Of a DNA stretch of 64,000 nucleotides, positions 20,517-28,261 are shown one piece after another (positions within the stretch are counted from its first letter, which is position 1; each line of letters begins with the position of its first letter). Source of the DNA: Candidatus Thiodiazotropha sp. (ex Epidulcina cf. delphinae) (GTDB lineage: Bacteria; Pseudomonadota; Gammaproteobacteria; Chromatiales; Chromatiaceae); NCBI GenBank assembly GCA_025656455.1, contig JAHXHS010000014.1, forward strand, positions 1 to 64,000, in the 5' to 3' direction. A program made the position numbers and the translations under genes. The notes beneath the pieces are model-generated. The model was not told the DNA's origin and did not search any database. It was given only the letters and a program-made list of their open reading frames with translations.

Positions 20517-21388
20517 CATCACCCGTTCAAATTTCGGGTAATTTTGAGTGGGTGTCTGCTTAGAACTGCTTAGAAGGCCGTAACAGGATATTCATATCCG
20601 GAAACAAGACAATTTCTCTCGCAAAGACGCCAAGCTCGCCAAGGAAAAATAAATACGGCAAAAACGCGATAAGTTATAGCTTTGCGAGCTTGGCGTCTTT
20701 GCGAGAGGTTTTCCTTGCGGATGGACATGAACTGAGGGGTGAGGAAATGACGCGTCATACCAGGGCGCTGAACGGCTGGACTGTCACCGTATCGCCCCGG
20801 TTCACCCCGTCGCAGGTTTCAGGCAACAGGATGAAGGGAATTTTGAGTGGGTGTCTGCTTAGAAGGCCGTAACAGGATATTCACATCCGGAAACAAGACA
20901 ATTTCTCTCGCAAAGACGTCAAGCTCGCCAAGGAAAAATAAATACGGCAAAAACGCGATAAGTTATAGCTTTGCGAGCTTGGCGTCTTTGCGAGAGGTTT
21001 TCCTTGCGGATGGACATGAACTGAGGGGTGAGGAAATGACGCGTCATACCAGGGCGCTGAACGGCTGGACTGTCACTGTATCGCCCCGGTTCACCCCGTC
21101 GCAGGTTTCAGGTAACAGGATGAAGGGAATTTTGAGTGGGTGTCTGCTTAGAAGGCCCGTTCAAATTTCGGGTAATTTTGAGTGGGTGTCTGCTTAGAAC
21201 TGCTTAGAAGGCCGTAACAGGATATTCATATCCGGAAACAAGACAATTTCTCTCGCAAAGACGCCAAGCTCGCCAAGGAAAAATAAATACGGCAAAAACG
21301 CGATAAGTTATAGCTTTGCGAGCTTGGCGTCTTTGCGAGAGGTTTTCCTTGCGGATGGACATGAACTGAGGGGTGAGGAAATGACGCG
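20517..21388. repeat. Tandem repeat array with duplicated moeA 3' ends
   Basis: The ATGACGCGTCATACCAGGGC segment, which spans the moeA stop codon and belongs to its 3' end, starts at 20747, 21036 and 21381 (spacing 289 and 345). Each unit contains R5 (TTTTGAGTGGGTGTC), R3 in both orientations (CTCTCGCAAAGACG and CTTTGCGAGAGG) and about 90 bases of moeA 3' sequence ending at GGATGAAG. Only the third copy continues into the complete moeA. The 56 extra bases in the second spacing are one more R5 unit. The units are almost identical, so the duplication is recent. No gene of its own is present. Confidence 0.85.
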
Positions 21389-22660
21389 TCATACCAGGGC
21401 GCTGAACGGCTGGACTGTCACCGTATCGCCCCGGTTCACCCCGTCGCAGGTTTCAGGCAACAGGATGAAGCAGTCGCCCCGGCTCATGGATGCCAGAATG
21501 CCGGAACCTTGCCGGTCGACGCTGTTGACCGTGAGCGAGCCATCCGTTTGCTGGCCGAGGATGCCGCGAATGAATTCGAACCTGCCCGGTTGCTTGCGAA
21601 TCGCGCAACCGCTCACGGCCGGCAGGGTGAAGGGGCGATAGGGTGTGCCGCTGGCCAGGTAGTGGAGCGCCGGCAACACGAACTGGTAGAAGGTGACCAT
21701 CACCGCAACGGGATTGCCGGGCAGGCCGAAAAAGAGACTATCCCCGAGTCTGCCGAAGGTCAGGGGTCTCCCCGGTTTCATGGCGATCTTCCAGAAGTGC
21801 ATCTCCCCCAATTGCTGGAGTATGGTCTTGGTATAGTCGGCCTCGCCGACCGACACGCCACCGGAGGTGACCACCAGGTCAGCCGCCTCGGCGGCAGTGA
21901 CAAAGGCTTGCTTCAACGCCGCCGGGTCATCTTTCACCACCCCCAGGTCGAGCCGTTCGCAATCCGCTCTTGTCAACATGCCGTAGAGGGAGTAGCGGTT
22001 GCTGTCGTAGACCTCCCCTTCGCCCAGCGGCTCACCGATGGAGCGCAATTCGTCACCGGTGGAAAAGAAGGCCACGCGCGGGCGTCTTCTGACACCGACT
22101 TCGGCAATGCCGAGGGAGGCCATGACACCAAGATCCGCTGGGGTGAGTCGCTTACCGGGATTGAGCACCACACTCCCTTGGGCAATGTCTTCGCCCGCCT
22201 GGCGGACATTCTGACCCGGCCGGTGGCCTGTTCCGATACGCACCCGCCGCTCATCGATGAGGTTGGCCTGCTCCTGCATGACCACGGTGTCGGCGCCGTT
22301 TGGCATGGGTGCGCCGGTCATGATGCGAACACACTCACCCGGTCGACAGTCTTGGCTAAACGGAGTACCCGCAATCGCAGTGCCGATCAGGGTGAAGTCC
22401 CGGTATTCCTGTTTGGGCAGATCGCTGCCTGCGATGGCGTAACCGTCCATCGCTGAATTGGTGTGACCGGGGACATCGACCGGCGAGACGATCTCCTCTG
22501 CCAGTGCCTGGCCCAAGGCGTCTCGCAGGGGCAGTCGCCGGGTGGTCAGGATCGGGCTGATGTTTGCCAGGATGGCTTCCCTGGCGGCTGTAACGGTGAG
22601 GGTTGTTGACGCCTCTGGGTCAGCACAACTGGCGGTGGAGCCTGTGGCTTGGCTGGTCAT
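21389..22660 (-). CDS. moeA: Molybdopterin molybdenumtransferase MoeA
   Basis: 423 residues from ATG 22660 (GGAG eight bases upstream), overlapping mobB by 41 bases; a TTG at 22675 is an alternative. MoeA inserts molybdate (or tungstate) into adenylated molybdopterin. Recognisable pieces: VDVPGHTNSAMDGYAI, RIMTGAPMPNGADTVV, the MoCF-binding domain with STGDEL and DSNRYSL, then TSGGVSVGEADYTK and MKPGRPLTFG, LPGNPVAVMVTF and a C-terminal beta domain. The last gene of the tup-mob-moe operon. Its 3' end has been copied twice downstream. Confidence 0.95.
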   Translation of the reverse strand: MTSQATGSTASCADPEASTTLTVTAAREAILANISPILTTRRLPLRDALGQALAEEIVSPVDVPGHTNSAMDGYAIAGSDLPKQEYRDFTLIGTAIAGTPFSQDCRPGECVRIMTGAPMPNGADTVVMQEQANLIDERRVRIGTGHRPGQNVRQAGEDIAQGSVVLNPGKRLTPADLGVMASLGIAEVGVRRRPRVAFFSTGDELRSIGEPLGEGEVYDSNRYSLYGMLTRADCERLDLGVVKDDPAALKQAFVTAAEAADLVVTSGGVSVGEADYTKTILQQLGEMHFWKIAMKPGRPLTFGRLGDSLFFGLPGNPVAVMVTFYQFVLPALHYLASGTPYRPFTLPAVSGCAIRKQPGRFEFIRGILGQQTDGSLTVNSVDRQGSGILASMSRGDCFILLPETCDGVNRGDTVTVQPFSALV

Positions 22661-23198
22661 CTGATCCGTCTCCAATGCTGCGCATGTATTGACGTATGAA
22701 ACCGGCGATCTCCTGCGGATCGTTGAGGTTCAGTACCGGCAGGCGATGCGGAACGCCGCTGACGGCCGCATCCGCGGCGACGGCAACGATGTTGGGATCA
22801 GTATGACACAAAAGCGGTTTGCCCAGGCTGGGTCGGTGCAGTTCGATCTTGTGGAATGTCTCACGTTTGAATCCTTCCACCAGCACCAGGTCCAGGGTCT
22901 CGGGGTCGAGATACTGGAGCATGCAAGCCAGGCCTGGTTCCGGGCGATTGGCGTCAGATTCCGAGATCAGCGCCATGCGTCCCCGGGAGCTTACCAACAT
23001 CTGGGTGGCGCCCGCTTTGCGCAGCTCGTAACTATCCTTTTGCGGATGGTCGATCTCGAACAGGTGATGGGCGTGTTTCACCACCGCTATGCGTAGACCC
23101 TGGTTTTTCAGGATCGGCAACAGCTTTGTCAGCAGGGTGGTCTTGCCTGTGCCGCTGTAGGCGCTGAAGCCGAGCAGGGGGACGGGGTAGTCGATCAT
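22620..23198 (-). CDS. mobB: Molybdopterin-guanine dinucleotide adaptor MobB
   Basis: 192 residues. P-loop GFSAYSGTGKTTLLTKL near the N terminus, then VVKHAHHLFEIDHPQKDSYE and the family's LVLVEGFKRETFHKIEL. MobB is a GTP-binding partner of MobA in guanylation of molybdopterin. Its ATG overlaps the mobA stop (ATGA), and it overlaps moeA at the 3' end. Confidence 0.93.
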   Translation of the reverse strand: MIDYPVPLLGFSAYSGTGKTTLLTKLLPILKNQGLRIAVVKHAHHLFEIDHPQKDSYELRKAGATQMLVSSRGRMALISESDANRPEPGLACMLQYLDPETLDLVLVEGFKRETFHKIELHRPSLGKPLLCHTDPNIVAVAADAAVSGVPHRLPVLNLNDPQEIAGFIRQYMRSIGDGSDDQPSHRLHRQLC

Positions 23199-23794
23199 GC
23201 GACGCTCTGACCGTCTTGCAGACGCTTCTTTTCCTGCGGCGTATTGATATTGACGAAGGTACGGGGCAGATCGGAGAAGTCGGCATGGGCGACCCGGTGT
23301 TTGGCGTACCAGAGATCGATCTTCCTGTCGCCGCCGTTCAGGTAGCGCTGCAGGCTGTCGCGCAACTGCTTGGGGATCAGGGCGTAGACCGGTTGCAGAC
23401 GTTTGCCGTCGTGGGCGACAGCGATCTCCGCCTGCGCCTTGTCGCGGGCCTTGATCAGGCGCTCCACCAAGTCATCCGGCAGCAGCGGACCGTCACAGGG
23501 GAGGGTGACCATATCCGCCGTCGATAGCGCCTGCATGGCGGCGAGAAAACCGGCCAGCGGTCCCTGAAAATCCGCCAATGAGTCGGCAATCACCGGATGG
23601 CCGAACTGCCTGTACCGGCTCAGGTTGCGATTGGCATTGATCAACACATGGCCGACCTGGGGTTCGATGGCGGCGATGACATGCTGGATCAGCGGCTCGC
23701 CGTGCAGTTCGATCAACCCTTTGTCTTCGCCGCCCATGCGGCTGCCGCGCCCGCCGGCGAGAATCACAGCGGTTATGTCGAGATGAGGCTTCAT
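23195..23794 (-). CDS. mobA: Molybdenum cofactor guanylyltransferase MobA
   Basis: 199 residues. Nucleotidyltransferase signature AVILAGGRGSRMGGEDKGL, then VITL-like NANRNLSRY, DFQGPLAGFLAAM and the metal site LPCDGPLLP. It attaches GMP to the pterin, giving the bis-MGD cofactor used by formate dehydrogenases. ATGA overlaps join it to tupC upstream and mobB downstream. Confidence 0.95.
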   Translation of the reverse strand: MKPHLDITAVILAGGRGSRMGGEDKGLIELHGEPLIQHVIAAIEPQVGHVLINANRNLSRYRQFGHPVIADSLADFQGPLAGFLAAMQALSTADMVTLPCDGPLLPDDLVERLIKARDKAQAEIAVAHDGKRLQPVYALIPKQLRDSLQRYLNGGDRKIDLWYAKHRVAHADFSDLPRTFVNINTPQEKKRLQDGQSVA

Positions 23795-24510
23795 GCGGTA
23801 CTCCTGAGACTGGCGAGGGTGTGTAGCGGCGGGATCTGCATCAGCTTCTGATCCTCGAGCGCCGCCAGCCGGCCGTCATAGAGATGGAGGTGGCGATCGA
23901 TCAGGGAGGAGAAGTGCATGGGATCGTGACTGGCCAACAGCAATGATACGCCCTCCTGCTTGAAGCATTTTAGTAGATCCAGGGTGCGCCGTCGCGCCGC
24001 CTGGTCCAGATTGGCGGTCGGCTCATCGAGTAACAGGATCTGTGGGTTTCTCAACCGGGCCCGCGCCAGCGAGACCCGTTGCCGCTCCCCCCCGGAGAGG
24101 GATTTCGCCGGCGTTTCATCCAGCGGGCCGAGTTCGGCCCAATCGATGGCGGTATCGATCAAGGCGTTACGCAGCGGCTTTGGCACGCCGCCGGGAAGGG
24201 CGTAGCCCAGGTTATATCTTACCGATCCATCGAACATATAGGGCTGCTGGTGCAGATAGAGCACCCGCTTTTGCAGCGCTGCCTTGCTGCGTCGCCAGGA
24301 GAGAGGGCCCTTGCCGGTATCGATGCGGCCCCTGTCCGGTCTCTCCAATCCCGACAGGATGCGCAGCAGGGTCGTCTTGCCCGCGCCGTTGCCCCCGCTC
24401 AACAGGGTGCATTCCCCAGGGCGCAGTTCGAATGCGATGTCGCGCAGCACCTCTCGCTTGCCGAAGCGTTTGTTCAGGGCCGACAGGGCGAGGATGACCG
24501 GATCGCTCAT
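23791..24510 (-). CDS. tupC: Tungstate/molybdate ABC transporter ATPase
   Basis: 239 residues from ATG 24510 (the frame remains open upstream, but the family starts at MSDPVILALSALNKRF). Walker A SGGNGAGKTTLL, Q-loop YLHQQPYMF, signature LSGGERQRVSLARA, Walker B ILLLDEPTANLD and H-loop in LASHD. It powers the adjacent permease; overlaps with tupB and mobA show a single transcript. No C-terminal molybdate-binding domain is present, as expected for Tup-type ATPases. Confidence 0.92.
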   Translation of the reverse strand: MSDPVILALSALNKRFGKREVLRDIAFELRPGECTLLSGGNGAGKTTLLRILSGLERPDRGRIDTGKGPLSWRRSKAALQKRVLYLHQQPYMFDGSVRYNLGYALPGGVPKPLRNALIDTAIDWAELGPLDETPAKSLSGGERQRVSLARARLRNPQILLLDEPTANLDQAARRRTLDLLKCFKQEGVSLLLASHDPMHFSSLIDRHLHLYDGRLAALEDQKLMQIPPLHTLASLRSTA

Positions 24511-25208
24511 GTGACAGGCTGCCCCTTGCCCTGGATGTGTTGCAACAGGGCGTTGAGTGTGAATGCAAGGGTCAATAGTACCAGACCCAGGGCGATGCCC
24601 TGGGCAAACTCCCCCTTGCTCGATTCCAGGGCGATCGCAGTGGGGATGTTGCGGGTGTAGTGGAGGATATTGCCGCCGAGCATCATCGAGGCGCCCACCT
24701 CGGCAATGATGCGGCCAAAGGCGGCCAGCAGCGCCGCCATCAGACCGAATCTCGCCTCGCGCATGATCGTGAACAGGGCCCGCAGAGGGTTGGCGCCCAG
24801 GGTGCGGGCCGTCTCCCAGGCGCGCCTGTCCGCCGCCTGCAGCGCGGAATGGCCCATCGCCACCAGGATCGGAAAGGCGAGTGCGATCTGCCCCAATACC
24901 ATCGCGGTCTGGGTGAACAGCAACTTCCATTCGCCCAATGGGCCTTGGCGGGAGAGCAGAATAAAAAAGGTCAGGCCGACCACCACCGCCGGCACGGAGA
25001 GGAAGGTGCTGTTGATCGAGATCAACAGCCGGCGGCCCGGAAAGCGTTGGTAAGTGAGAAAAAACGCCGCCAGCAGGGCTGGTGGCGTGGCAACCAGGAT
25101 GGCGACACCGGAGACGCGGAACGAGATGGCGATGATCTCCCACAGCTCGGCATTACCGCTGAACAGCAGATTCAGGGCGGCAAGGGTGGTGAGGGTGAGG
25201 GTCTCCAT
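24507..25208 (-). CDS. tupB: Tungstate ABC transporter permease
   Basis: 233 residues with about five to six membrane helices and the cytoplasmic EAA-type loop WETARTLGANPLRALFTIM. Start ATG 25208 overlaps the tupA stop (ATGA); a GTG one codon earlier is possible. TupB forms the channel for oxyanion import with TupC. Confidence 0.92.
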   Translation of the reverse strand: METLTLTTLAALNLLFSGNAELWEIIAISFRVSGVAILVATPPALLAAFFLTYQRFPGRRLLISINSTFLSVPAVVVGLTFFILLSRQGPLGEWKLLFTQTAMVLGQIALAFPILVAMGHSALQAADRRAWETARTLGANPLRALFTIMREARFGLMAALLAAFGRIIAEVGASMMLGGNILHYTRNIPTAIALESSKGEFAQGIALGLVLLTLAFTLNALLQHIQGKGQPVT

Positions 25209-26068
25209 CACTGGCCATGACTGAATGCGGCGAACTCACCGGCATCGGCGGCTGGGGTGAAGAGTTGATTGTCACCGATACGGAAATCGCCGATCCGCTG
25301 CTGGCCGTCCGGTGAGATCATCCATTTGATCAATGCATCGGCTCCCCTATGGTTGATGTCGGGATAGCGTTTCGGATTGACGGCGATAATACCGTAGGGA
25401 TTGAATAGCAGGGGGTCGCCCTGAAAGGCGATTTTCAGCGGTGATTTACCCTGGTAGGCCAACCAGGTGCCCCGGTCGGTCAGGGTGTAGGCATCCAGTT
25501 CCGAGGCGATCTGCAGCACCTTGCCCATGCCCTGGCCCGCTTCGCGGTACCCATCGCCGTTTGGTTCGATAGCGGCTCTCTTCCACAGGCTGAGCTCTTT
25601 TTTGTGGGTGCCGGAGTCATCCCCGCGAGAGACGAAGATCGCTTGATGGTCAGCCAGTTTCTTCAGCGCGGTTGTGGCGTCTTTTGCCGCCGCGATGGCT
25701 GCGGGATCGCTCTCCGGGCCAACCAGGACAAAGTCGTTGTACATGACGCCGTAGCGTTTTTCACCATAGCCCTGGGCAACAAATTTATCTTCCGCCGCAC
25801 GGGCGTGGACCAGCACCAGATCCACATCGCCATCCCTGCCCATGCGTAAGGCCTTGCCCGTGCCGACGGCTATGACATGCACGGGATAGCCAGTCGAGGC
25901 AGTGAATGGCGGAAGCAGCTCAGCCAGGAGACCGGCGTTATCGGTACTTGTGGTGGTCGCTAATCTGATGGTTTTGTTGGGGTTATTGTCGGCGCCGGCG
26001 GATCCCGCGGCGAACAGGATAGCAACGACAAGCCATCGTGCGAGCCGTTGAAAAAGGGGGGTTGTCAT
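25208..26068 (-). CDS. tupA: Tungstate-binding periplasmic protein TupA
   Basis: 286 residues with a Sec signal peptide (cleavage near SAGA-DN, about 26). The mature start IRLATTTSTDNAGLL contains the TTTS motif that marks tungstate-binding TupA proteins; DDSGTHKKELSLW and the later DRGTWLAY are family landmarks. It captures tungstate (possibly also molybdate) for TupBC. First gene of the operon; a -24/-12 promoter match lies 41-55 bases upstream. Confidence 0.93.
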   Translation of the reverse strand: MTTPLFQRLARWLVVAILFAAGSAGADNNPNKTIRLATTTSTDNAGLLAELLPPFTASTGYPVHVIAVGTGKALRMGRDGDVDLVLVHARAAEDKFVAQGYGEKRYGVMYNDFVLVGPESDPAAIAAAKDATTALKKLADHQAIFVSRGDDSGTHKKELSLWKRAAIEPNGDGYREAGQGMGKVLQIASELDAYTLTDRGTWLAYQGKSPLKIAFQGDPLLFNPYGIIAVNPKRYPDINHRGADALIKWMISPDGQQRIGDFRIGDNQLFTPAADAGEFAAFSHGQ

Positions 26069-26108
26069 TGATTTTACGCCTTAGTTCGATCGTCCATGTA
26101 AATCGTGT

Positions 26109-26123
26109 GCAAAAGCGATGCCA
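26109..26123 (-). promoter_or_regulatory. Predicted sigma-54 promoter of tupA operon
   Basis: Read on the minus strand: TGGCATCGCTTTTGC, with GG and GC exactly ten bases apart and one change from TGGYRYRN4TTGC. It lies 41 bases before the tupA start. No copy of the GCGGGACA motif was found upstream of it. Confidence 0.6.
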
Positions 26124-26357
26124 GACTCATACCGGCTCAGTAAGCACGGGAATTGCCGTAGTAAACGGATTTCTATTGTCTACTATGGAAGTGTTGGCTG
26201 GAACAGGCTGGCGATTATGGCATTCATGCCCTAATCATTATTCGGATTCAGGGGGAGGGGGTCAGGAGAGTGAGACAAATGGTCGCAAGCGCAAGTGGTT
26301 CCATGTAGTCATTTTGACCCACATCCGAACCTGCCATAGGGGCATTGGATAGGTTAA

Positions 26358-26698
26358 GGGCTGCGGCAAAAATAAATGATCCCAAAATGCGCCGGATTAT
26401 TGCTTGCCTTCTAGCCTGCATTTCTCACACCCCTTCGTAGCGAGGTGGTTCAAGGGTGCGCCATGGCTGGCGTTCGCGACCGAGGGGCGCGCAGGCATAG
26501 CCGACACTATGTCGAGCACCCCGACCGAGGGAACGCCAGACAGGGCGTGCCATTGGGCCGCCGCAGTAGGAGGGGTGTGAGAAATGCAGGCTAGGCGTAG
26601 CGTAGGGCGCATAGCCGGGACTATGCAACCGAAGCTACAACAACGAAGGCAGGGAATAAGACAAGCAGCTTGGGATAATTTATTTTTGCCGCAGCCCT
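26358..26698. mobile_element. MITE-like palindromic element
   Basis: Terminal inverted repeats of about 27 bases, starting GGGCTGCGGCAAAAATAAAT, with one mismatch. Inside, a perfect 22-bp inverted repeat (TAGCCTGCATTTCTCACACC at 26412 and its complement ending at 26593) flanks a region of further inverted repeats. No transposase is encoded. The right end lies only 20 bases before the sigma-54 activator gene. Confidence 0.7.
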
Positions 26699-26718
26699 AA
26701 GTTCGGAGCCGCAATCAA

Positions 26719-28131
26719 ATGAAAGCAAATGTAGAAGAGTTGCAGGCGAGTCGTGATGCCAGGCAGGAGCAAGTCAAGGATGGCATCTCTGTCTGTATGG
26801 CGTCGGTCCTCATCGTGGATGATGAGCCGGGAATACGCAGTTTTCTGCAAAAAGGCTTGAGGAAGTATTTCGGACTGGTTGAGACGGCAGAGGATGTCGA
26901 GACCGCTGAAGCGCTGAGGCGACACTGTCACTTCGATCTCATCATTACCGATATCCGCCTTCCCGGGCAGACCGGCGGGGTGGAATGGGTGAGAGAGTTG
27001 CGCGAGCAAGGCGGCGCCACCGGGGTCATTTTCATGACCGCCCATGCCGATCTGGAGACGGCGATCGCCGCTCTGCGCGCAGGCGCCGAGGACTTCATTC
27101 TGAAGCCCTTCCGCATGGAGCAGATGATCGCGGCGGTGGAGCGCTATCTCGAACGGCAGAAGATGCAGCGGGAAAACTTCGTCCTGCGCCGCCAGGTCGA
27201 ACAGCTCTATGACAGTTCAGGCATGGTCGGCAAGTGTCAGCAGATGGGTACCCTGTGCGATGTGATCAAACGGGTGGCGCCGATGCCCTCCACGGTCCTT
27301 ATCGAAGGGGAGTCAGGCACCGGCAAGGAGTTGGCGGCCCGCGCCATCCATGAGACGAGCGGGCGCTCCGGCAGTTTCGTCCCCGTCAACTGCGGCGCCA
27401 TGACCGCTGAACTGCTCGAGAGCGAACTCTTCGGCCACGTCAAAGGCGCCTTCACCGGCGCCCACCTCTCCCGGGACGGACTCTTTACCTATGCCAGCGG
27501 CGGCACCCTGTTTCTCGATGAGATCGGCGAGTTGCCGCTCACCATGCAGGCGCATCTGCTGCGGGTGTTGGAGGAGCGCACCATCCGTCCGGTGGGATCG
27601 AACCGGGAGGTGCCTGTCGACGTGCGCATCATCGCAGCCAGCAATCGCGATCTCGCCGAAGAAGTACGCAACGGCGATTTTCGGGAAGATCTCTACTACC
27701 GGTTGAATGTCCTCTCGCTGCGCATGCCGGCGCTGCGGGAGCGCCGTGAGGATATCCCCCTGCTGGCCGAGCACTTTATCGATACCCTCGCCGCGGAGCT
27801 GGGCGTCGATTCACCCCAACTGGGAGAGGGGGAGTTGGCCAGGCTGCTGGATTACGACTGGCCCGGCAATGTGCGGGAGCTGAAAAACGTCATCGAGCGT
27901 TGTTTGTTGCTCAACAAGTCCCCCAGTCTTTGTGTGATCGGATCGGAGGCCCTCGGCGGCAATGCCCCAACCGTCGATCCCGCCAAGTCACTGGTACTGG
28001 AGGCGGTGGAAAAACAACATATACTCAAAGTCCTGGATCTGGAGGGGGGCAACAAATCCGCGGCTGCCCGAGTGCTCGGTATTTCTCGTAAGACACTGGA
28101 GCGTAAGACCCAGGTTTGGGGGCTGAGTTGA
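26719..28131 (+). CDS. NtrC-family sigma-54-dependent regulator
   Basis: 470 residues; GGAG lies 11 bases before ATG 26719. A later ATG at 26797, immediately before the receiver, has no ribosome site. Receiver (about 28-145; VDDEPG, phospho-Asp in IITDIRLPG, FILKPF), AAA+ domain (about 165-400) with Walker A GESGTGKE, the sigma-54 contact loop GAFTGA, Walker B GGTLFLDEIGEL and arginine finger region, and a C-terminal Fis-type helix-turn-helix (GGNKSAAARVLGISRKTLER). It activates sigma-54 promoters after phosphorylation. The kinase follows. Adjacency to tup genes and sigma-54-like promoters at tup and fdh loci suggest control of W/Mo uptake and formate dehydrogenase. Confidence 0.93.
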   Translation: MKANVEELQASRDARQEQVKDGISVCMASVLIVDDEPGIRSFLQKGLRKYFGLVETAEDVETAEALRRHCHFDLIITDIRLPGQTGGVEWVRELREQGGATGVIFMTAHADLETAIAALRAGAEDFILKPFRMEQMIAAVERYLERQKMQRENFVLRRQVEQLYDSSGMVGKCQQMGTLCDVIKRVAPMPSTVLIEGESGTGKELAARAIHETSGRSGSFVPVNCGAMTAELLESELFGHVKGAFTGAHLSRDGLFTYASGGTLFLDEIGELPLTMQAHLLRVLEERTIRPVGSNREVPVDVRIIAASNRDLAEEVRNGDFREDLYYRLNVLSLRMPALRERREDIPLLAEHFIDTLAAELGVDSPQLGEGELARLLDYDWPGNVRELKNVIERCLLLNKSPSLCVIGSEALGGNAPTVDPAKSLVLEAVEKQHILKVLDLEGGNKSAAARVLGISRKTLERKTQVWGLS

Positions 28132-28160
28132 AATATTAACCAATTGATTTAAAAAAGAGA

Positions 28161-28256
28161 GGCCGCTGTGTACCGGCCTGCAGACAGCGTTATCAAAACT
28201 TGCCGTAGGCCGGCGCACAGCGGCTGAACACGACATATTTAGTCGCCGGGTTAATG
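28161..28256. repeat. Partial copy of the 38.9-kb MITE-like element
   Basis: CAGCGTTATCAAAACTTGC and a right end TAGTCGCCGGGTTAAT match the element at 38946-39234 (its 39.10-39.23 kb part). An inverted pair GCCGCTGTGTACCGGCC/GGCCGGCGCACAGCGGC forms a hairpin. It ends five bases before the kinase start codon. Confidence 0.6.
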
Positions 28257-28261
28257 AGACA

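Noticed and set aside
20517..21480. Possible CRISPR array because of three regularly spaced repeats
   Set aside because: Units are about 290-345 bases, contain moeA coding sequence and dispersed repeats, and have no short repeat/unique spacer pattern.
20570..21641. Repeated short open frames on both strands (MASLREVFLADGH.. and MTRHFLTPQF..)
   Set aside because: They arise from the tandem repeat units and the moeA 3' end read in other frames; no ribosome sites and no independent conservation evidence.
23791..25143. 450-residue extension of the tungstate ATPase
   Set aside because: The N-terminal 211 codons are the permease gene read in another frame; the ATPase starts at 24510.
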